In this document: piece by piece, positions 12,131-23,810 of the stretch | How positions within the stretch are numbered: the stretch's first letter is position 1 | Layout: each line of letters opens with the position of its first letter | Source of the DNA: Castanea sativa | Lineage: Eukaryota > Streptophyta > Magnoliopsida > Fagales > Fagaceae | Length of the DNA stretch: 64,000 bases | Direction: 5' to 3' | Assembly (NCBI RefSeq): GCF_040712315.1 | Contig: NC_134013.1 | Location: 74,840,001-74,904,000, forward strand | The notes under the pieces: model-generated | The model's database searches: none | Seen by the model: only the letters and a program-made list of their open reading frames with translations | What the model was told of the DNA's origin: nothing | Position numbers and translations under genes: made by a program

Positions 12131-12560
12131 ATCATGGCAAGCTCCCCAATACCCTAGGAAGCACAGACACTTCATTTGGGATGACGTACCTGTGTTGGAC
12201 ACGCGTCAGACACTTGACACTCCTCAAACACTTCTGCATGCATATCTCAGCTATGTCCTTTTCTAAAAATAAAAAATAAAATAATAATACAGGACACAAT
12301 CGGGTCAAGAGAACAAGAAGAATTTAATACCCTTTCACAAAACTAAAAATATCATGGCAGGCTCCCTAATATCCTAGGAAGCATAGACACTTTGTTTGGG
12401 GTGTCGTATCTGTATCAGATACTTAACACTTCTTGGACACTTCTGTTCTGCTTCTACATGTGTCACAGCCGTGTCTTTTTTTAAAAATAAAAAAATGTGG
12501 GACACAATCAGGACAAGAGAACAAGAAGAATATAATACCCTTTCACAAAACAAAGAGATC
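12131..12560. repeat. Two-copy tandem duplication, about 220-bp unit
   Basis: ATCATGGCAAGCTCCCCAAT at 12131 recurs as ATCATGGCAGGCTCCCTAAT at 12351, and the two copies run in parallel through GGACACAATC(G/A)GG and AGAGAACAAGAAGAAT to CCCTTTCACAAAAC. The copies differ at scattered sites and small gaps, so the duplication is old. No ORF spans it. Confidence 0.85.
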
Positions 12561-12693
12561 ATCCATGCTCTGAATAGTAATAGTGCATTTAAAATTTTAA
12601 TAAATATCTTTATTCTTGATTTTTATTCTAATTTCCAAACATCCTTTAATAGTAAAGGATTTGCTTTATTGTCCATTATTACTCTTAGTTTGA

Positions 12694-12722
12694 TACACAC
12701 ACACACACACACACACACACAC
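12694..12722. repeat. (AC)n microsatellite
   Basis: Run of about 14 CA dinucleotides. Confidence 0.95.
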
Positions 12723-13730
12723 TATCCTTTGAGCACGCGCCTAAGCATGTGCTCTTTTTTTTTTTTTGTAAAAGTTAATAATTTGCATCTATTATAATTT
12801 AGGAATATATTTTTTAATTTTTCAAACAAATAAAAAGGATAAACTTTAGAGATAAGTCATAACTGTAATTTCTTTTTTGAACGTGAAGGAAAAAAAAATC
12901 TTAAATTTTAGGAGTTCTCTTTTTGAATTCAAAATGAAATTTGTTATTTGACATTTGTGACCCTATTTTTAAATGAAGTTACCCTTCATTAATGAGAAGT
13001 ATTTTTGAACCACATAAAAGTCCAATTGAAAAAGGGGAATCCTCTTATATACAGTATAGATGAAACATTATATGAAAATAAATTGTTAATAATATATAAA
13101 AATATATTTAATAATTATTTAATAGACGTAACTTACCATAACAGTTTTGTACTTGCAATCATATCTGTATCCGTATTCGTGTTCGTGCTTCTTAGCTAAT
13201 ACCAACCGGTGGTTGTTACTAAAACTATACCCATTGTTGCAAGCTTGCCAAAAGACGAGAATTTGATTTTGGAATGCGACACCAAGTGGCATTTTTACTG
13301 TGTAAACCGCCTAGGGATAGCGCTAACACAGAAAATCAAGATCAGGGAGAGAGGTCTAAAGGAAATTCAGGCTACAAAAATGTGAAAGCCATTTGGGGTA
13401 TGAGGGTATCAAGTAAAGTTAGGTTGTGTGTGGAAACTCGAGCTTGAATTTAGATTTGAATTTTAAATGAATAGATTTGAAATGTCTTGATTTCAAATCC
13501 AACTATTTTAAATGTTTAAAATCTCTTGTGAATATGGTCCAATCCAAATTCTCAATATTTTAAAACTATGCAAATAAAATATTTAGATTTAAATCACTCA
13601 AACCTAAATCCACATGCCCAAATCTTGCTATCCAAACACACCATTAAGGAATTTGAATGGGGGGCTCACAATGACTCGCTTCAAACCTGGCCACACCAGT
13701 GACACCACATATATTGGTAGCCGTTGGTAC
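12723..13730. other. Intergenic DNA
   Basis: AT-rich with no supported gene. Text around 13320-13410 may be more of the LINE that continues at 13731, but no reading frame is long enough to say so. Confidence 0.4.
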
Positions 13731-14320
13731 GAACGATGCAAGCTACAAGAGGAGACCACGTTTTGCATACCCTCCGGATATCTGGTAACTTTGTGTGGAG
13801 AATAATGGAATAGAAACCAATGGAAGTTATGAAGTCTTCTTCATCACAGCCTGGAAGATATGGGCAAGACGAAACATGTGGAACTTCATAGGGAGGAAGA
13901 AAGAACTGACAGGAAGCCTTGGAGTATTGTCAGGGATTTAAAGCCAACTCTAACGTGAGGAACAACAAACCACAACTGGCACCACCCCACCAACACAATG
14001 AACACGAGAGGCTCCGGGGGTAGGGGTAATCATTCGAGCTGACCAAGCTTGGCTCACTGCAGGCTGCAGCACTGGTCATGAAAGGAAGCTCTGGAGGCTG
14101 AAGCGTTTGTGGCAAACCACGCAATCCATTTGCGCAGGTGGGAATAAGAGATATCATACTCGAAAAGGACTCATCCCAAGTGGTGAATGCTCTCAACTCT
14201 CAAGGCTAGCGCCTCCGACTTATCAAGGGTGGGACATCTTATTGAAGAAACTCGTTTCTTACTCGCCTCGTTGCTGTTTTAAATTGTCAAGGTCATTGAG
14301 TCGTATGATTCAATCCTAAA
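13731..14320 (+). pseudogene. LINE 3' end: linker and RNase H remnant
   Basis: Around 13830-13920 one frame reads YEVFFITAWKIWARRNMWNF, the hydrophobic linker that follows the zinc-binding end of plant LINE reverse transcriptases. From about 14010 pieces of an RNase H domain appear in different frames: GVGVIIRADQ, ALEAEAFVANHAIHLRRWE, then VGIRDIILEKDSSQVVNALN, then LIEETRFLLA. The frame changes and stops show it is inactive. RNase H in LINEs degrades the RNA strand of the cDNA hybrid. It may belong to the same old insertion as 11433-11623. Confidence 0.8.
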
Positions 14321-14677
14321 GATCATGAATCCCATATATTAAATAAAGGTAAGAAACACTATCTGGCAATAAAAATATCTTCAAATTCAATAATATTAGC
14401 ATACAAACTGTACTCCACTATAACATCACTGTATATATTGTTTTCATTAACTTTTCACAGACTCGACGAGCTCGCCACAATGATGAAACGATTACAAAAT
14501 CATACAATACAAACGCCGAAAGATAAAATTATCCAGCTTATAGGGGCAGCAAATAAACACACGTATCGGCCAATGAAACATTACACGCACATACCTAACA
14601 CCATTGCCACACAAAATTTTGACCGTAAGTCTCCATGATAGTGGCCTCCTACCCCCTTTTCAATCATATATGCTGTG

Positions 14678-14679
<2 letters not shown>
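14321..14679. other. Region 3' of the AGD14 gene
   Basis: No gene seen. It lies downstream of the minus-strand AGD14 stop at 14927. Confidence 0.4.

Positions 14680-14722
<43 letters not shown>
14680..14722. repeat. (CT)n microsatellite
   Basis: About 21 CT units followed by a short CA run, 3' of the AGD14 stop codon and possibly in its 3' UTR. Confidence 0.95.
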
Positions 14723-14729
<7 letters not shown>

Positions 14730-14926
14730 GCATCAAATAAATTTTGGATGACCAATGTGGGCATTTGATTTTTACCACGGGTGTGAACAGAACAATTCTC
14801 TCCTTCGGCTGGCTAAATTAAAACTACCACAATATAGAAACCAAAACTTTCCACCCAGCACCTTGACAGGGAGCAACAAGTTGATGCTTAACCTAAATGA
14901 ATCAGAAAGGCTTTCCTTTTCATATT

Positions 14927-17900
14927 TTATCCAAATGGGTTTCCACTGACAGAAGAGTAAGGATTTGGGGTAGCAGGTGCTGAGAATCTTCCAGCCAGCT
15001 GCTGATCCATATTTAAGGAGCTAAAAGCAGCCCCATCATTGCCCAAGCCCCCTAGTCCTTGATGCCTGCAAATATACTCAAGGAACCTCGATTAGTGACA
15101 CAAATAGATATGAACATTACTGGTGAAGAAGAATGAATACATAACATCCAACACAACCATTTTTATAACTAAAATTATGGTATAAGAAGCAATTACCCTG
15201 AAGGTGGCATGTGTGGCATGTTACTGGGTACTTGTTGTACCATGTACGCCCCTAAGGTTTTAAAAAGCAGAATTCAGAACGTGAAAGTGCATATACAGCA
15301 TTATTTATTTATTAAAAAAATGTGAAAAGGTAGCAGATAAACATAGCATAGTGGGGAGATTTTTTTTGAGAAAAAGATGTCTATACTTGGAGGTACTGCT
15401 GATACATAAGATGGTGCCTGGGGAGGCAATGCTGATGCATAAGGTGGTGCCTGGGGTGCCATCCATACTGATGAAGGAGTACCATAGCTGGAAGTGCGCA
15501 TTAAGCTTGAAGCAGGCTGGACATTTGGTAGAGCACCTTGCAAGGGTGCCATGGAAGGAAACTGCATCAGAAGAAACAGACATCAGGAAAGACTACAACT
15601 ACTGGAAGAAATATTCAGATGTACAGCTTAGAAACAGTTATTCTTAAGAGTGATTCTAAGGTTACTACAAATTTTACTATATTAGCCTGAAAAACTATGT
15701 GTCAACTATTGAAAACGAGACAAAAACATGATTAAGAAGTTTATGTAATATGAGGTTGAAGTGGTACCAATCACAATCATTGCCACGTCAATTTGTAAGC
15801 ATTTTGTAGCAGAACAGGTAGTATTGTTAGCATTTTCCTTTTCTTACTAGAAAAAAGGAGCTTTAGCAACCCAACTAGCAGATCATGTGTAGCATATCTA
15901 ACAAACTGAATGGTCAAATTGAGCACTCCCAAAGTAATTAGCCTTCTCTAATTCTCCAAGTGTGGCATCCAAAAGAGAGTTTTTTCCAGTCTAAACTAGA
16001 TTAAATATCCCATATTCATCTTTAAAAAATTATTAAAGTTTCAAATTACCCTTTTGATGCAGGAGATGCAAGAAAATTATTATTTAATATTATTTATGTT
16101 TGCAAGTCAATTGTATTTTTATGTTTTAGGTCCTAGTAGTTTATTAAGCTATTAGAATTTTAATTTGGAAGCAAGGTTATTTTTGTAATTAGGCAATCAG
16201 GGTTTCCTAGCCAATTAGAACTAGGGTTTAGTAACCCTTTATAAGCAACCTATTGTACTCTTTGAGGAGTTAGTTGATATTTTGATGAATGAAAAAATGG
16301 TTGTTTGGTCTTTTTTTGGTCCGATGCTGACTCCAGGTCTACCCTAAGTGCTGACTCCTAGTAGTTTCCCCGCTTGGTGCCAACTACAAGCAAGGCCTAG
16401 GCGCTGACTCCTAGGTCATATCCTTTATTTTATTGTTGTTTTAGTTTTGTTCTGGTTGTCCTGCGTCACCTTTCCACTAGTCTCCTCTGACAAGTTAATG
16501 TGCTAAAACAATACACATAATAATCCAAATAAGACCAAGAAAAACCAGAAGCAGTAAGTGGGATCAATTCAAATGAGTTGAGATCAAATACCGTTGAGGC
16601 TTGAACTGAAGGTGGTTCGCTGCTTAAGTCAAATGGGTTTGAAGATTTTGCCTGTTGAAAAGTTGGCGCTGGCTGTAACAATGATAAAATATTCAAGCAT
16701 TAGTGATTTACTTTATTCATTGATACAAGCCATTTTGTGCAAGAGAACCACTCAGAAACTTGAAAAGTTAAGAATTTAATTTTACCACAGCATATTGCAT
16801 AGCAAACCCCATGCCGTGGGGTGGACCCATTTGCCACCCTGGCACTGGTGCAGCAAAAGATGAATAGGTGGCAGCAAAAAGGTCCTGCAGAGGCATCAGG
16901 TTTTATTATAACATATGTAATGTATACGCAAATTAAATAGACGTCAAAGAAAGCGCAGTAAAGAGACAATTACCTCAGGCAGTGCTTTTCTGGCACTAGA
17001 TTGTGACACATCACTAGAATTGGGCACATTCACAGGTATTGAGACAGCTTGGGGTGCTTGTCCAGCTGGAGCACTTGAAGGCCCATGTGAATTAGTGGCA
17101 AGTGATGAATTCCACTGCTGCAAAATTTCCCACAAAGCAACAATGTAACTACTTGTAACAGGCTTCCATTACAAAATCTAGATGACCACACTATAAGCCC
17201 ACCTGATTGCCTGAAGGTGTAAATTGGTGAGCAATTGATTGACTACCAGTAGCAGGGAAGAAAGAAGGTTGCTGATGCTGCAAATTAGGCACTTGCCCAG
17301 AACCTGGAACTTGGGCAAAAGAAACACCACCATTAACAGGCAATATTGGCGTCAATCCAGGGGCAATTGCAGGTGCACCACCAGGGGGAAACACTGACAC
17401 ACTGCTTATTGGTGAAGCAACAGGAGCACCAGCCGTAAAGGGCAACGCCGGTATGTTCCCTACAGGTGCAAAAGCTGAAACACCAGTATTAGGTAACATT
17501 GTGAAGTTGCCCGAGGTTGCAGTTGTAAGAGAACCAGCCCCACCAGGATTTCCAGAAACATGACCAGGTACAGATACTGGAACTGACAATTGTGATAATA
17601 CATCTAATGTATTGGCATTTGAAGGGGCTTGAGATACTTTTGCTTCTGGGGCAACATCAAAAGAGGCCCAATTGTTGTCATTGGTAGAAGTTGCTGAATT
17701 TCCAGTTGGTTGAGTCACAAAATTTTGTCGTGCTTGTGGAACAGCTGCAGCAATTGGAGGTTCAGGGTCAGCATCAAAATCAATTAAGCTTCCAGAATTC
17801 TCCACTTTAACTTCCACCGGATTCCCATTACTGGATCCCAAGCTACTGGAAGATGCGGTTCTCTGCATTTAAAACCAATAATAGAATGACTCCATACAAG

Positions 17901-19998
17901 TGCTTTTATTAATGTTTTGAGGAATATCAACCGATAACAGAATGACTCCATACACGTTTTTTTTATTAATCTTTGAGGATTACCACCAAAGGGGAAAACA
18001 CAGACTTGCATGGGAGTATAATCACACTGCTTGCGAGTGAAATCAATTTAACTTGAAATAGAGCTAGCCATCATACACATATTGACCAGAACATGGATTG
18101 CTATAGGATGGCCTCAAACATGGATAAGTATTATGTGCAAACCAGGAATGGGTTCATTGTAGCCATCAAGTGTTTCCCATTAAAGGATGTAGAAGGTTAC
18201 AGCTTCATGAAGATTTCATAAATGCGCCAAAAATGGAATTTACTAAGAAGAAGAAGAAAAGGACATAGTTTATGGGTTCTGAAGATGTGTCTTCATCTTT
18301 CCTCTAACCTCTCAATTCTATTTCAATTCAATATTAACAATAATGGATTACTGAAGATAAAAATTCAGTTTACTCCACATAAGATAAAATAAAGAATAGC
18401 TTTTGCCCTTTTCGTTCCAAAAATATCCAAGTTATGATAAGAGCCTGAGGTTGAGGTCATGGATTCAAATCTCCTTCGCACCATATTTACTAAACTTTTT
18501 CAAGACCAAATCACCACCCTTCCAGTGACAACCAGAAACCATAAACACCAACACAATTTTTGTACTATATTTTGGCTAATGAGCTCTAGCTCAAACAGCA
18601 TCTCCTCCCCCCATAAGAAAGGACCGAGGGTAAGGTCATGGATTTAAAAGAATCAAAACCCACTGGGTATGTGTGAACTTCCCAATCCAAAAAAGAAAGC
18701 TACATTAGGGAACCACTCCAAGCCCAAGCCCTCTGTCAGCCAACATATCATGGGCCCAAAAATACATAAGAATAACAAGAGATACAGCTTTGACTAATCA
18801 GGCATATCAAGAAATGATGATAAATGCAGCTTTATTGAGAAGAAGCCTCACCTGTGTATTTGTAAAGCCATCAACAGACCTGCCACCATTGGCTTTTGGA
18901 GGTTCACTTATACGAAGAGGTATTACATTCTCTCCCAAAATCTCTCTTACAGGCCGCACCATAGGGGGGCTGGACGAGTTTAAATCTTTAGGTCGCTCAG
19001 GCGATCTGCCTTCCAGCTTAGAATCTCCTTCAGATTCCCGACGGTCTTCAACTCTCCTTCCATTTCCAAATCTATCCTCTCGACGCCAATCATTGACAAT
19101 CTCAGGACGAACAGGACTTCTCTTATAATCACCATACTGCCGACCTTCTTGCTCGTATCCAGGACTTCTTTCTTCATAACTTCTTCCACCAGGACTAGAC
19201 CTATCACTGTACCGGCGTTCATATGTATCCTCATATTGTGGGCTTCGAGACCCTCCTTGATATGCATCTGTTCTCCTGTTTTCATACAACTCTTCCTTCT
19301 CACCCTGCTTGACACACAATGTAAAAGGGAAAAAATGACTTGAACAGTCAGATTCAGCGCTATCTAAAACTGATCCCACAATCTATAAGTAAAAACTATC
19401 TTATAAGTTTATTTCTTGAAATATTAATATATTATATGCATACAGCTTCAAATCTGAATTAACATGTCAGAACTATTAGAGAGGGAGGGTTAAGGGGCAT
19501 TTTACCATCTTGACCCTAGGAGGTTTGTCATAGTTCCGCTCGCCTGTATATCTTCTATCCACGTAAACATGCTTAATAAAGTCCCGAAGTCTCTCAACAT
19601 TACTGGCAGCAAACTTTTGAATTAGAACATGAGCTTTTTTGACAGATATAAACAGAGCAGAATATAAATGAGTGACAACCTGCTGTCAGGAACAGAATGA
19701 CGCTGTGGATCCAATTCTTTAAAGTAGATCTCCTTTGCATGCTGTAAATAGAAGACAGATGAGTCCAACGTGAAAAAGTGAGAAGATAAAAAGACAAAGG
19801 GAAAGAAAACTTGGCAGATCTCCGAAAAAAATCCATGCATGTCTACCTTATTCCCCCCTTCTTGAAGGGCAGTAACTTCTTGTGAAGTGAATTTGGCCAT
19901 TGATACTGATTTTACTCGATGTGTGAACTCTCGACTGAAAAATAATTACACATAATCAACAGACTGCAGGTATGACATCAAAGGAAATACCATTTGCC

Positions 19999-20049
<51 letters not shown>

Positions 20050-21686
20050 AAAGAAAAGGAAATTTTAAGAAACATCAACACTTACTGTATTCCACTGCAG
20101 GTAGTGCAAACAAACGTCCAGAAATTTGTGCAAACATATTGAGGTCCCTGCTTAGCAGAAGATAAAGTAGAACTTGTAAAACAAACCATATCTACTTTTC
20201 CATTTAGGAAAAATTTGAGTGTAAACGCTCTTTGAACTTCTTAGTAACAACGCCAATACTTTATGTAAGTGAGCACCAACTCAAAAATTGCTATAAACAA
20301 GTAACAATCTTAGAGAGTCTACCACAGTGGTTCTTTCATTAAACATACTAATGGGATGATTTTGAGGTTGGACTGTTGGATGTAATTTTATTCCAGGTAA
20401 AGTAAATCCTAAAAGAAAACACTAAAACAACAACTTCATCTTGTGTCTGCTCTACATACGTAATCAAAATAACCTGAATTCCAAGAACTTTTTGATCCAG
20501 AGATTAATCAAAGTCATGATCAACATATCAATTCTTTCTTTGATAAGTGAAAGCCATGATCGATATATCAATTCAAAACAATTTATGTCACAAGCCACAC
20601 AGACATTAAAATTCTAACCAAAAATCAGAAGTAAACAATAGACCAAGAGAATGTTCAAGAAATTTTGAAGAGTTATTTCTCTAAAACTGGAAGAATCTTA
20701 AATGCACAGTTTCATTGAGACAGGATTCCTATTAAATGAAAAGAATACAAAATAATTAACATAACATGGTAACATGGTTATAAATTTAAGATTTTGTCTT
20801 TATAACCCATTACATAATGAAAGTGCCAACATTTGGAGATACCATAGAAGGATCTGGAACAGGAAGAAAGAGAAGCAGAAACCACTTAAGTAAAGGGATC
20901 AATTGTGTTTTGTCCTTTCACCATAGCAAGTGAGGATTAAAACGCATCACATTTGATGACTTATTAAGGGAAATACAAACTAAGAGTATCAATGAAAAAT
21001 ATAGCGAAACAATTCCCATTACCCCAACAAAAGAAAAGAAAAGTAAATCCTTAAAACATTAAAAGCTTTCATTTCCAAATTTTATCCTTCTTCAGATATC
21101 CAGATAAGATATTGATTTCAGTAAGGTCTTTCTAATTACTGATTGCATCTCTAGAGGTATCCTAAAGGTTTATCTCAGTCCGAGTAAAATGCTTAAAAGA
21201 GAAGGTTTTTGATAAAAGCTTTCATTGCTTGATTTCCCTATAAACGGTTATTGCACACGTGTCAAGCCCACATATCCTAAGCAATGATATTAAAAAGAAA
21301 CAGACAAAACCAAGTATAGATTTCAATGAATTGATCGCCGCAGTTAATGACATCCACTACTAATCAATTTCTCACTAGTTCATGGCAAGTTATTTACTGG
21401 CTTACCTCACATCATTTTAAACAAAGCCAAATAGAAACTAATAAAAAACAATCAATGATCACGCGTAGTCCAATTCCATTAATTCACAATGCAATACAGC
21501 AAAGCAACTCTCAAATATAAGGTTTTGGCAATTAAAACTATCTCAGTAATTAGTTAATATAATGGTGGAGAAGGGAAATGGATAGCATACCATACTATTG
21601 CAATTGATACATCGACGATTCTCAGTAAGTTTGAGTAGACCGCGTATAATTCGTTCGTTTTTCTCATCCTCCTTTCGATTAGCCAT
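14927..21686 (-). CDS. AGD14: ArfGAP-domain protein, AGD14/ZIGA4 type
   Basis: Coding exons in transcript order: 21686-21591, 20147-20086, 19934-19847, 19741-19680, 19602-19506, 19304-18852, 17862-17203, 17117-16974, 16884-16786, 16672-16592, 15561-15387, 15251-15197, 15065-14927; 2211 nt, 736 aa, all phases consistent with GT-AG introns. ArfGAPs speed GTP hydrolysis on ARF GTPases in vesicle traffic. The zinc finger is C26-X2-C29-X16-C46-X2-C49, followed by SGIHR with the conserved arginine at residue 54. The domain runs to about residue 130 (VERLRDFIKHVYVDRRYTGE). Residues 136-286 are rich in R, S, E and G (RRTDAYQGG, RRYSDRSSPGG). The rest is low-complexity P/Q/S/A with GSLIDFD, SNPFD at 598-602 and a terminal NPFG, typical EH-domain ligands. 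The start is the first ATG before the finger. AGD14 versus a close paralogue is not decided by sequence alone. Confidence 0.95.
16055..16468 (+). mobile_element. Solo LTR in an AGD14 intron
   Basis: The element begins TGATGCAGG and ends CCTGCGTCA, giving TG...CA ends with a 9-bp imperfect inverted repeat. CCTTT flanks it exactly at 16050-16054 and 16469-16473, the 5-bp duplication made by LTR retrotransposon integrase. TTTATAAG at 16238-16245 is TATA-like, followed by GATGAATGAAAAAATGG, suggesting the LTR reads on the plus strand, antisense to AGD14. It lies between coding exons 10 and 11. No internal retrotransposon sequence remains. Confidence 0.85.
18560..18690 (+). mobile_element. SINE-like fragment in AGD14 intron 6
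   Basis: GAGCTCTAGCTCAAACAGCA resembles a tRNA-derived A box, and GAGGGTAAGGTCATGGATTT resembles the B-box region of plant SINEs; a similar GAGGTCATGGATTCAAATCT occurs just upstream at 18453-18472. It lacks a clear poly(A) tail and target duplication. It is probably one or two broken SINE copies. Confidence 0.5.
19999..20051. repeat. Compound (CT)n(CA)n microsatellite in AGD14 intron
   Basis: About 13 CT units directly followed by about 13 CA units, between coding exons 2 and 3. Confidence 0.95.
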
Positions 21687-22137
21687 TTCCACTTACTACA
21701 CCAATTCAAACCAAATTTATATTATAACAACAACCACAACAACAATAATAATAATTTCTTGGTAATAATTCAGATAATAACAATAATATTCAGGAAGTGC
21801 AAGGAATTCAATAATCCTCAGTTTGATTACTCGGGAAATTAAGAAATCAATATAAAAACATGGCCTTTTTTTTTTTCTTTTTCACTTTTAACTCGCTTAG
21901 ACACAGTTAATAAATTGAAGAGGAAAAAAATTAAAATTGAGAAACCGAAATATTGTTTATTTCCCTGCATTTTCTCGGCAACCAAACAGAGGTTAAATTG
22001 AATCGAAATTCAACCTAATGTAAGAACGGATCTGAGAAATCCGAGCTCGATTGGAGTCAAACAAAAGGAGTAGACTCAGGTAATACGTGTTTGGAACCCT
22101 AGAAAGTTGAGGAGAAAAAAAAAGAAGGAAAGAGTAC

Positions 22138-22290
22138 CTGAAATTTGGAGCAGATGAACAGAAAGTGGTTTCTAGCTCTACTAGTTCTGCAGCTTTTTTA
22201 TTTTCAGCTGAAGGCGATGCGTGAGAGAGCCGCCACGCGCTTTGCACTCGCGCTCTTAGATAGAGAGAGAAAGAGAGAGAGAGAGTTGCA
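22138..22290 (-). promoter_or_regulatory. AGD14 5' leader exon and promoter-proximal GA tract
   Basis: Reading the minus strand, TTTCAG at 22143-22138 is followed by GTACTC, a plausible donor of a leader intron whose acceptor would be GTAG just upstream of the coding start at 21686. On the plus strand 22258-22285 is GA-rich, so the transcript carries a CT-rich leader, common near plant transcription starts. The true start site is not visible. Confidence 0.45.
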
Positions 22291-22866
22291 GATCTTTGCT
22301 TAAAGGGTTGGTTGGTAACTAATACTACTACGGCTTTTGTACAGCTCACACAGCTTAACCAAAGTCTTGCTTTTTGCCTTTTTCCCCCAAAACTAAAAAA
22401 ATAAACATAGAGAGAGAGAGAGATGTGAAAGTGTGTGAGGGTTTTTTTTTATTGTGTTTTAGGACACAGGGTAGGATAGCATACAACTCTTTTTATTACC
22501 CTGTCCCTACGGGCATGCGTGGCCCTGGCCCTGTCTGCTCGTGGTCGTACAAGGCGACTTGACTGGACTGTCAATGCCAAATGGCAAATTACTCTCCTCT
22601 TATGCCAAAAAATCCAAAACAATTTTTTTTTTTCACGAGTAGTTCTACTTGTAGTGGCAACCGTTTTACTTTACTGACTCGAGCTTTCGCCTTCTTAAGT
22701 TTTCGGTTACTATACATTGAATGAAATGTTTTTATTGTCTCATATGTTCAATTGTGCAATGTCTTTTGCCACCATAAATTTTCATTAGAACATGGGCCTG
22801 ATTGGCAAGGTAATTTCTTTCTTTTTTTCAAAGTAATATGAAAATAAATTTCAAAAAATTGGACTA
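22291..22866. other. Intergenic DNA between AGD14 promoter and a SINE
   Basis: Presumed AGD14 promoter region. A GC-rich patch at 22498-22562 (ATGCGTGGCCCTGGCCCTGT) stands out from the AT-rich surroundings; no gene is supported. Confidence 0.4.
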
Positions 22867-23013
22867 TAAAATAGGTTTTAATTAGCTCAACTGATAAAGT
22901 CTCTGATGGTTAAATAAGAGATTTGGAGTTCAATCCCCGCTTACACCAAAAACCGATTGGTATTTTGGTTTGATGATAAAATAGCAGATGTAATAAGTTG
23001 AAACTCTCTAAAA
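22867..23013 (+). mobile_element. SINE with 14-bp target duplication
   Basis: TAGCTCAACTGATAAAGTC is a tRNA-like polymerase III A box and GGAGTTCAATCCCCGC is the B box. The body continues ACCGATTGGTATTTTGGTTTG and ends in an A run. AAAAAATTGGACTA occurs at 22853-22866 and again at 23014-23027, as expected after target-primed insertion. A related copy is at 58217-58363. Confidence 0.85.
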
Positions 23014-23027
23014 AAAAAATTGGACTA

Positions 23028-23357
23028 GAAAAAATATTTTCTAATAACACAACACAAAAATGTGTTTAGTACCATATTTTTAGAACAATTTTTAAAGAAT
23101 TGAAAACATAAAAGTCAAGAGTATTATAACTTAATTAGCTTCTCTTGGTATTTTCAAAATAGACATCTAAGATCGAAATCTCCCCTCTCCATCATAAATA
23201 TTGAATTATTTATAATAGAAAAATTATATATATATATATATATATTTTTTTTTTTTTGGTATGGAGATCAAGTTTTAAGGAAAATTTAAATTTTTTTCTA
23301 ACAAAAAGTAAAAAGTTTTAGTGAAGAGAGAAAATTCCTACAACACACCAACAACAC

Positions 23358-23359
<2 letters not shown>
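23028..23359. other. Intergenic AT-rich DNA
   Basis: Includes a short (TA)n at 23227-23246; nothing else seen. Confidence 0.4.
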
Positions 23360-23420
<61 letters not shown>

Positions 23421-23762
23421 TCTCTCTCTCAGTTAGAGCATTTCTCCTCCTCCCACTCCAACTCATGACACAAACGCCATCTCCGTCAATCCCTCAATCA
23501 ACTAAGTCAACCTGGTCCCTTCCTCTCCAACCCTAACCTCCCACTTGATCTCTTCCCCCTTTTTGTGTCAACCTCTCGAACCTTAAGCCTAACCTTCGTT
23601 ATTCTTCTTCCTCCTTCTCTACCCTCAACCTTACCAGATTGCCGCCTACATGCTTTCCCTCACTAGAAACGTCTCCAACATCCCTTCTCTAGCCATCAAG
23701 TTCTCGTCGTTCTTTGACAATATTGGCCTCATTTAGCACAACTTTTGCCACTTTGCACGCAC

Positions 23763-23809
<47 letters not shown>
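23360..23809. repeat. Gene-like fragment bounded by (CT)n and (GA)n
   Basis: A CT tract at 23360-23431 (interrupted once) and a GA tract at 23764-23808 flank about 330 bp of C-rich, low-AT sequence unlike its surroundings. Inside, one frame from 23635 is open for over 30 codons (QIAAYMLSLTRNVSNIPSLA) but other stretches have stops. The base composition suggests a gene remnant or retrocopy. I do not recognise the protein. Confidence 0.45.

Positions 23810-23810
<1 letters not shown>

Noticed and set aside
19622..19900. 92-codon minus-strand frame beginning MAKFTSQEVTAL
   Set aside because: It is AGD14 exon 3 running into an intron, not a separate gene.
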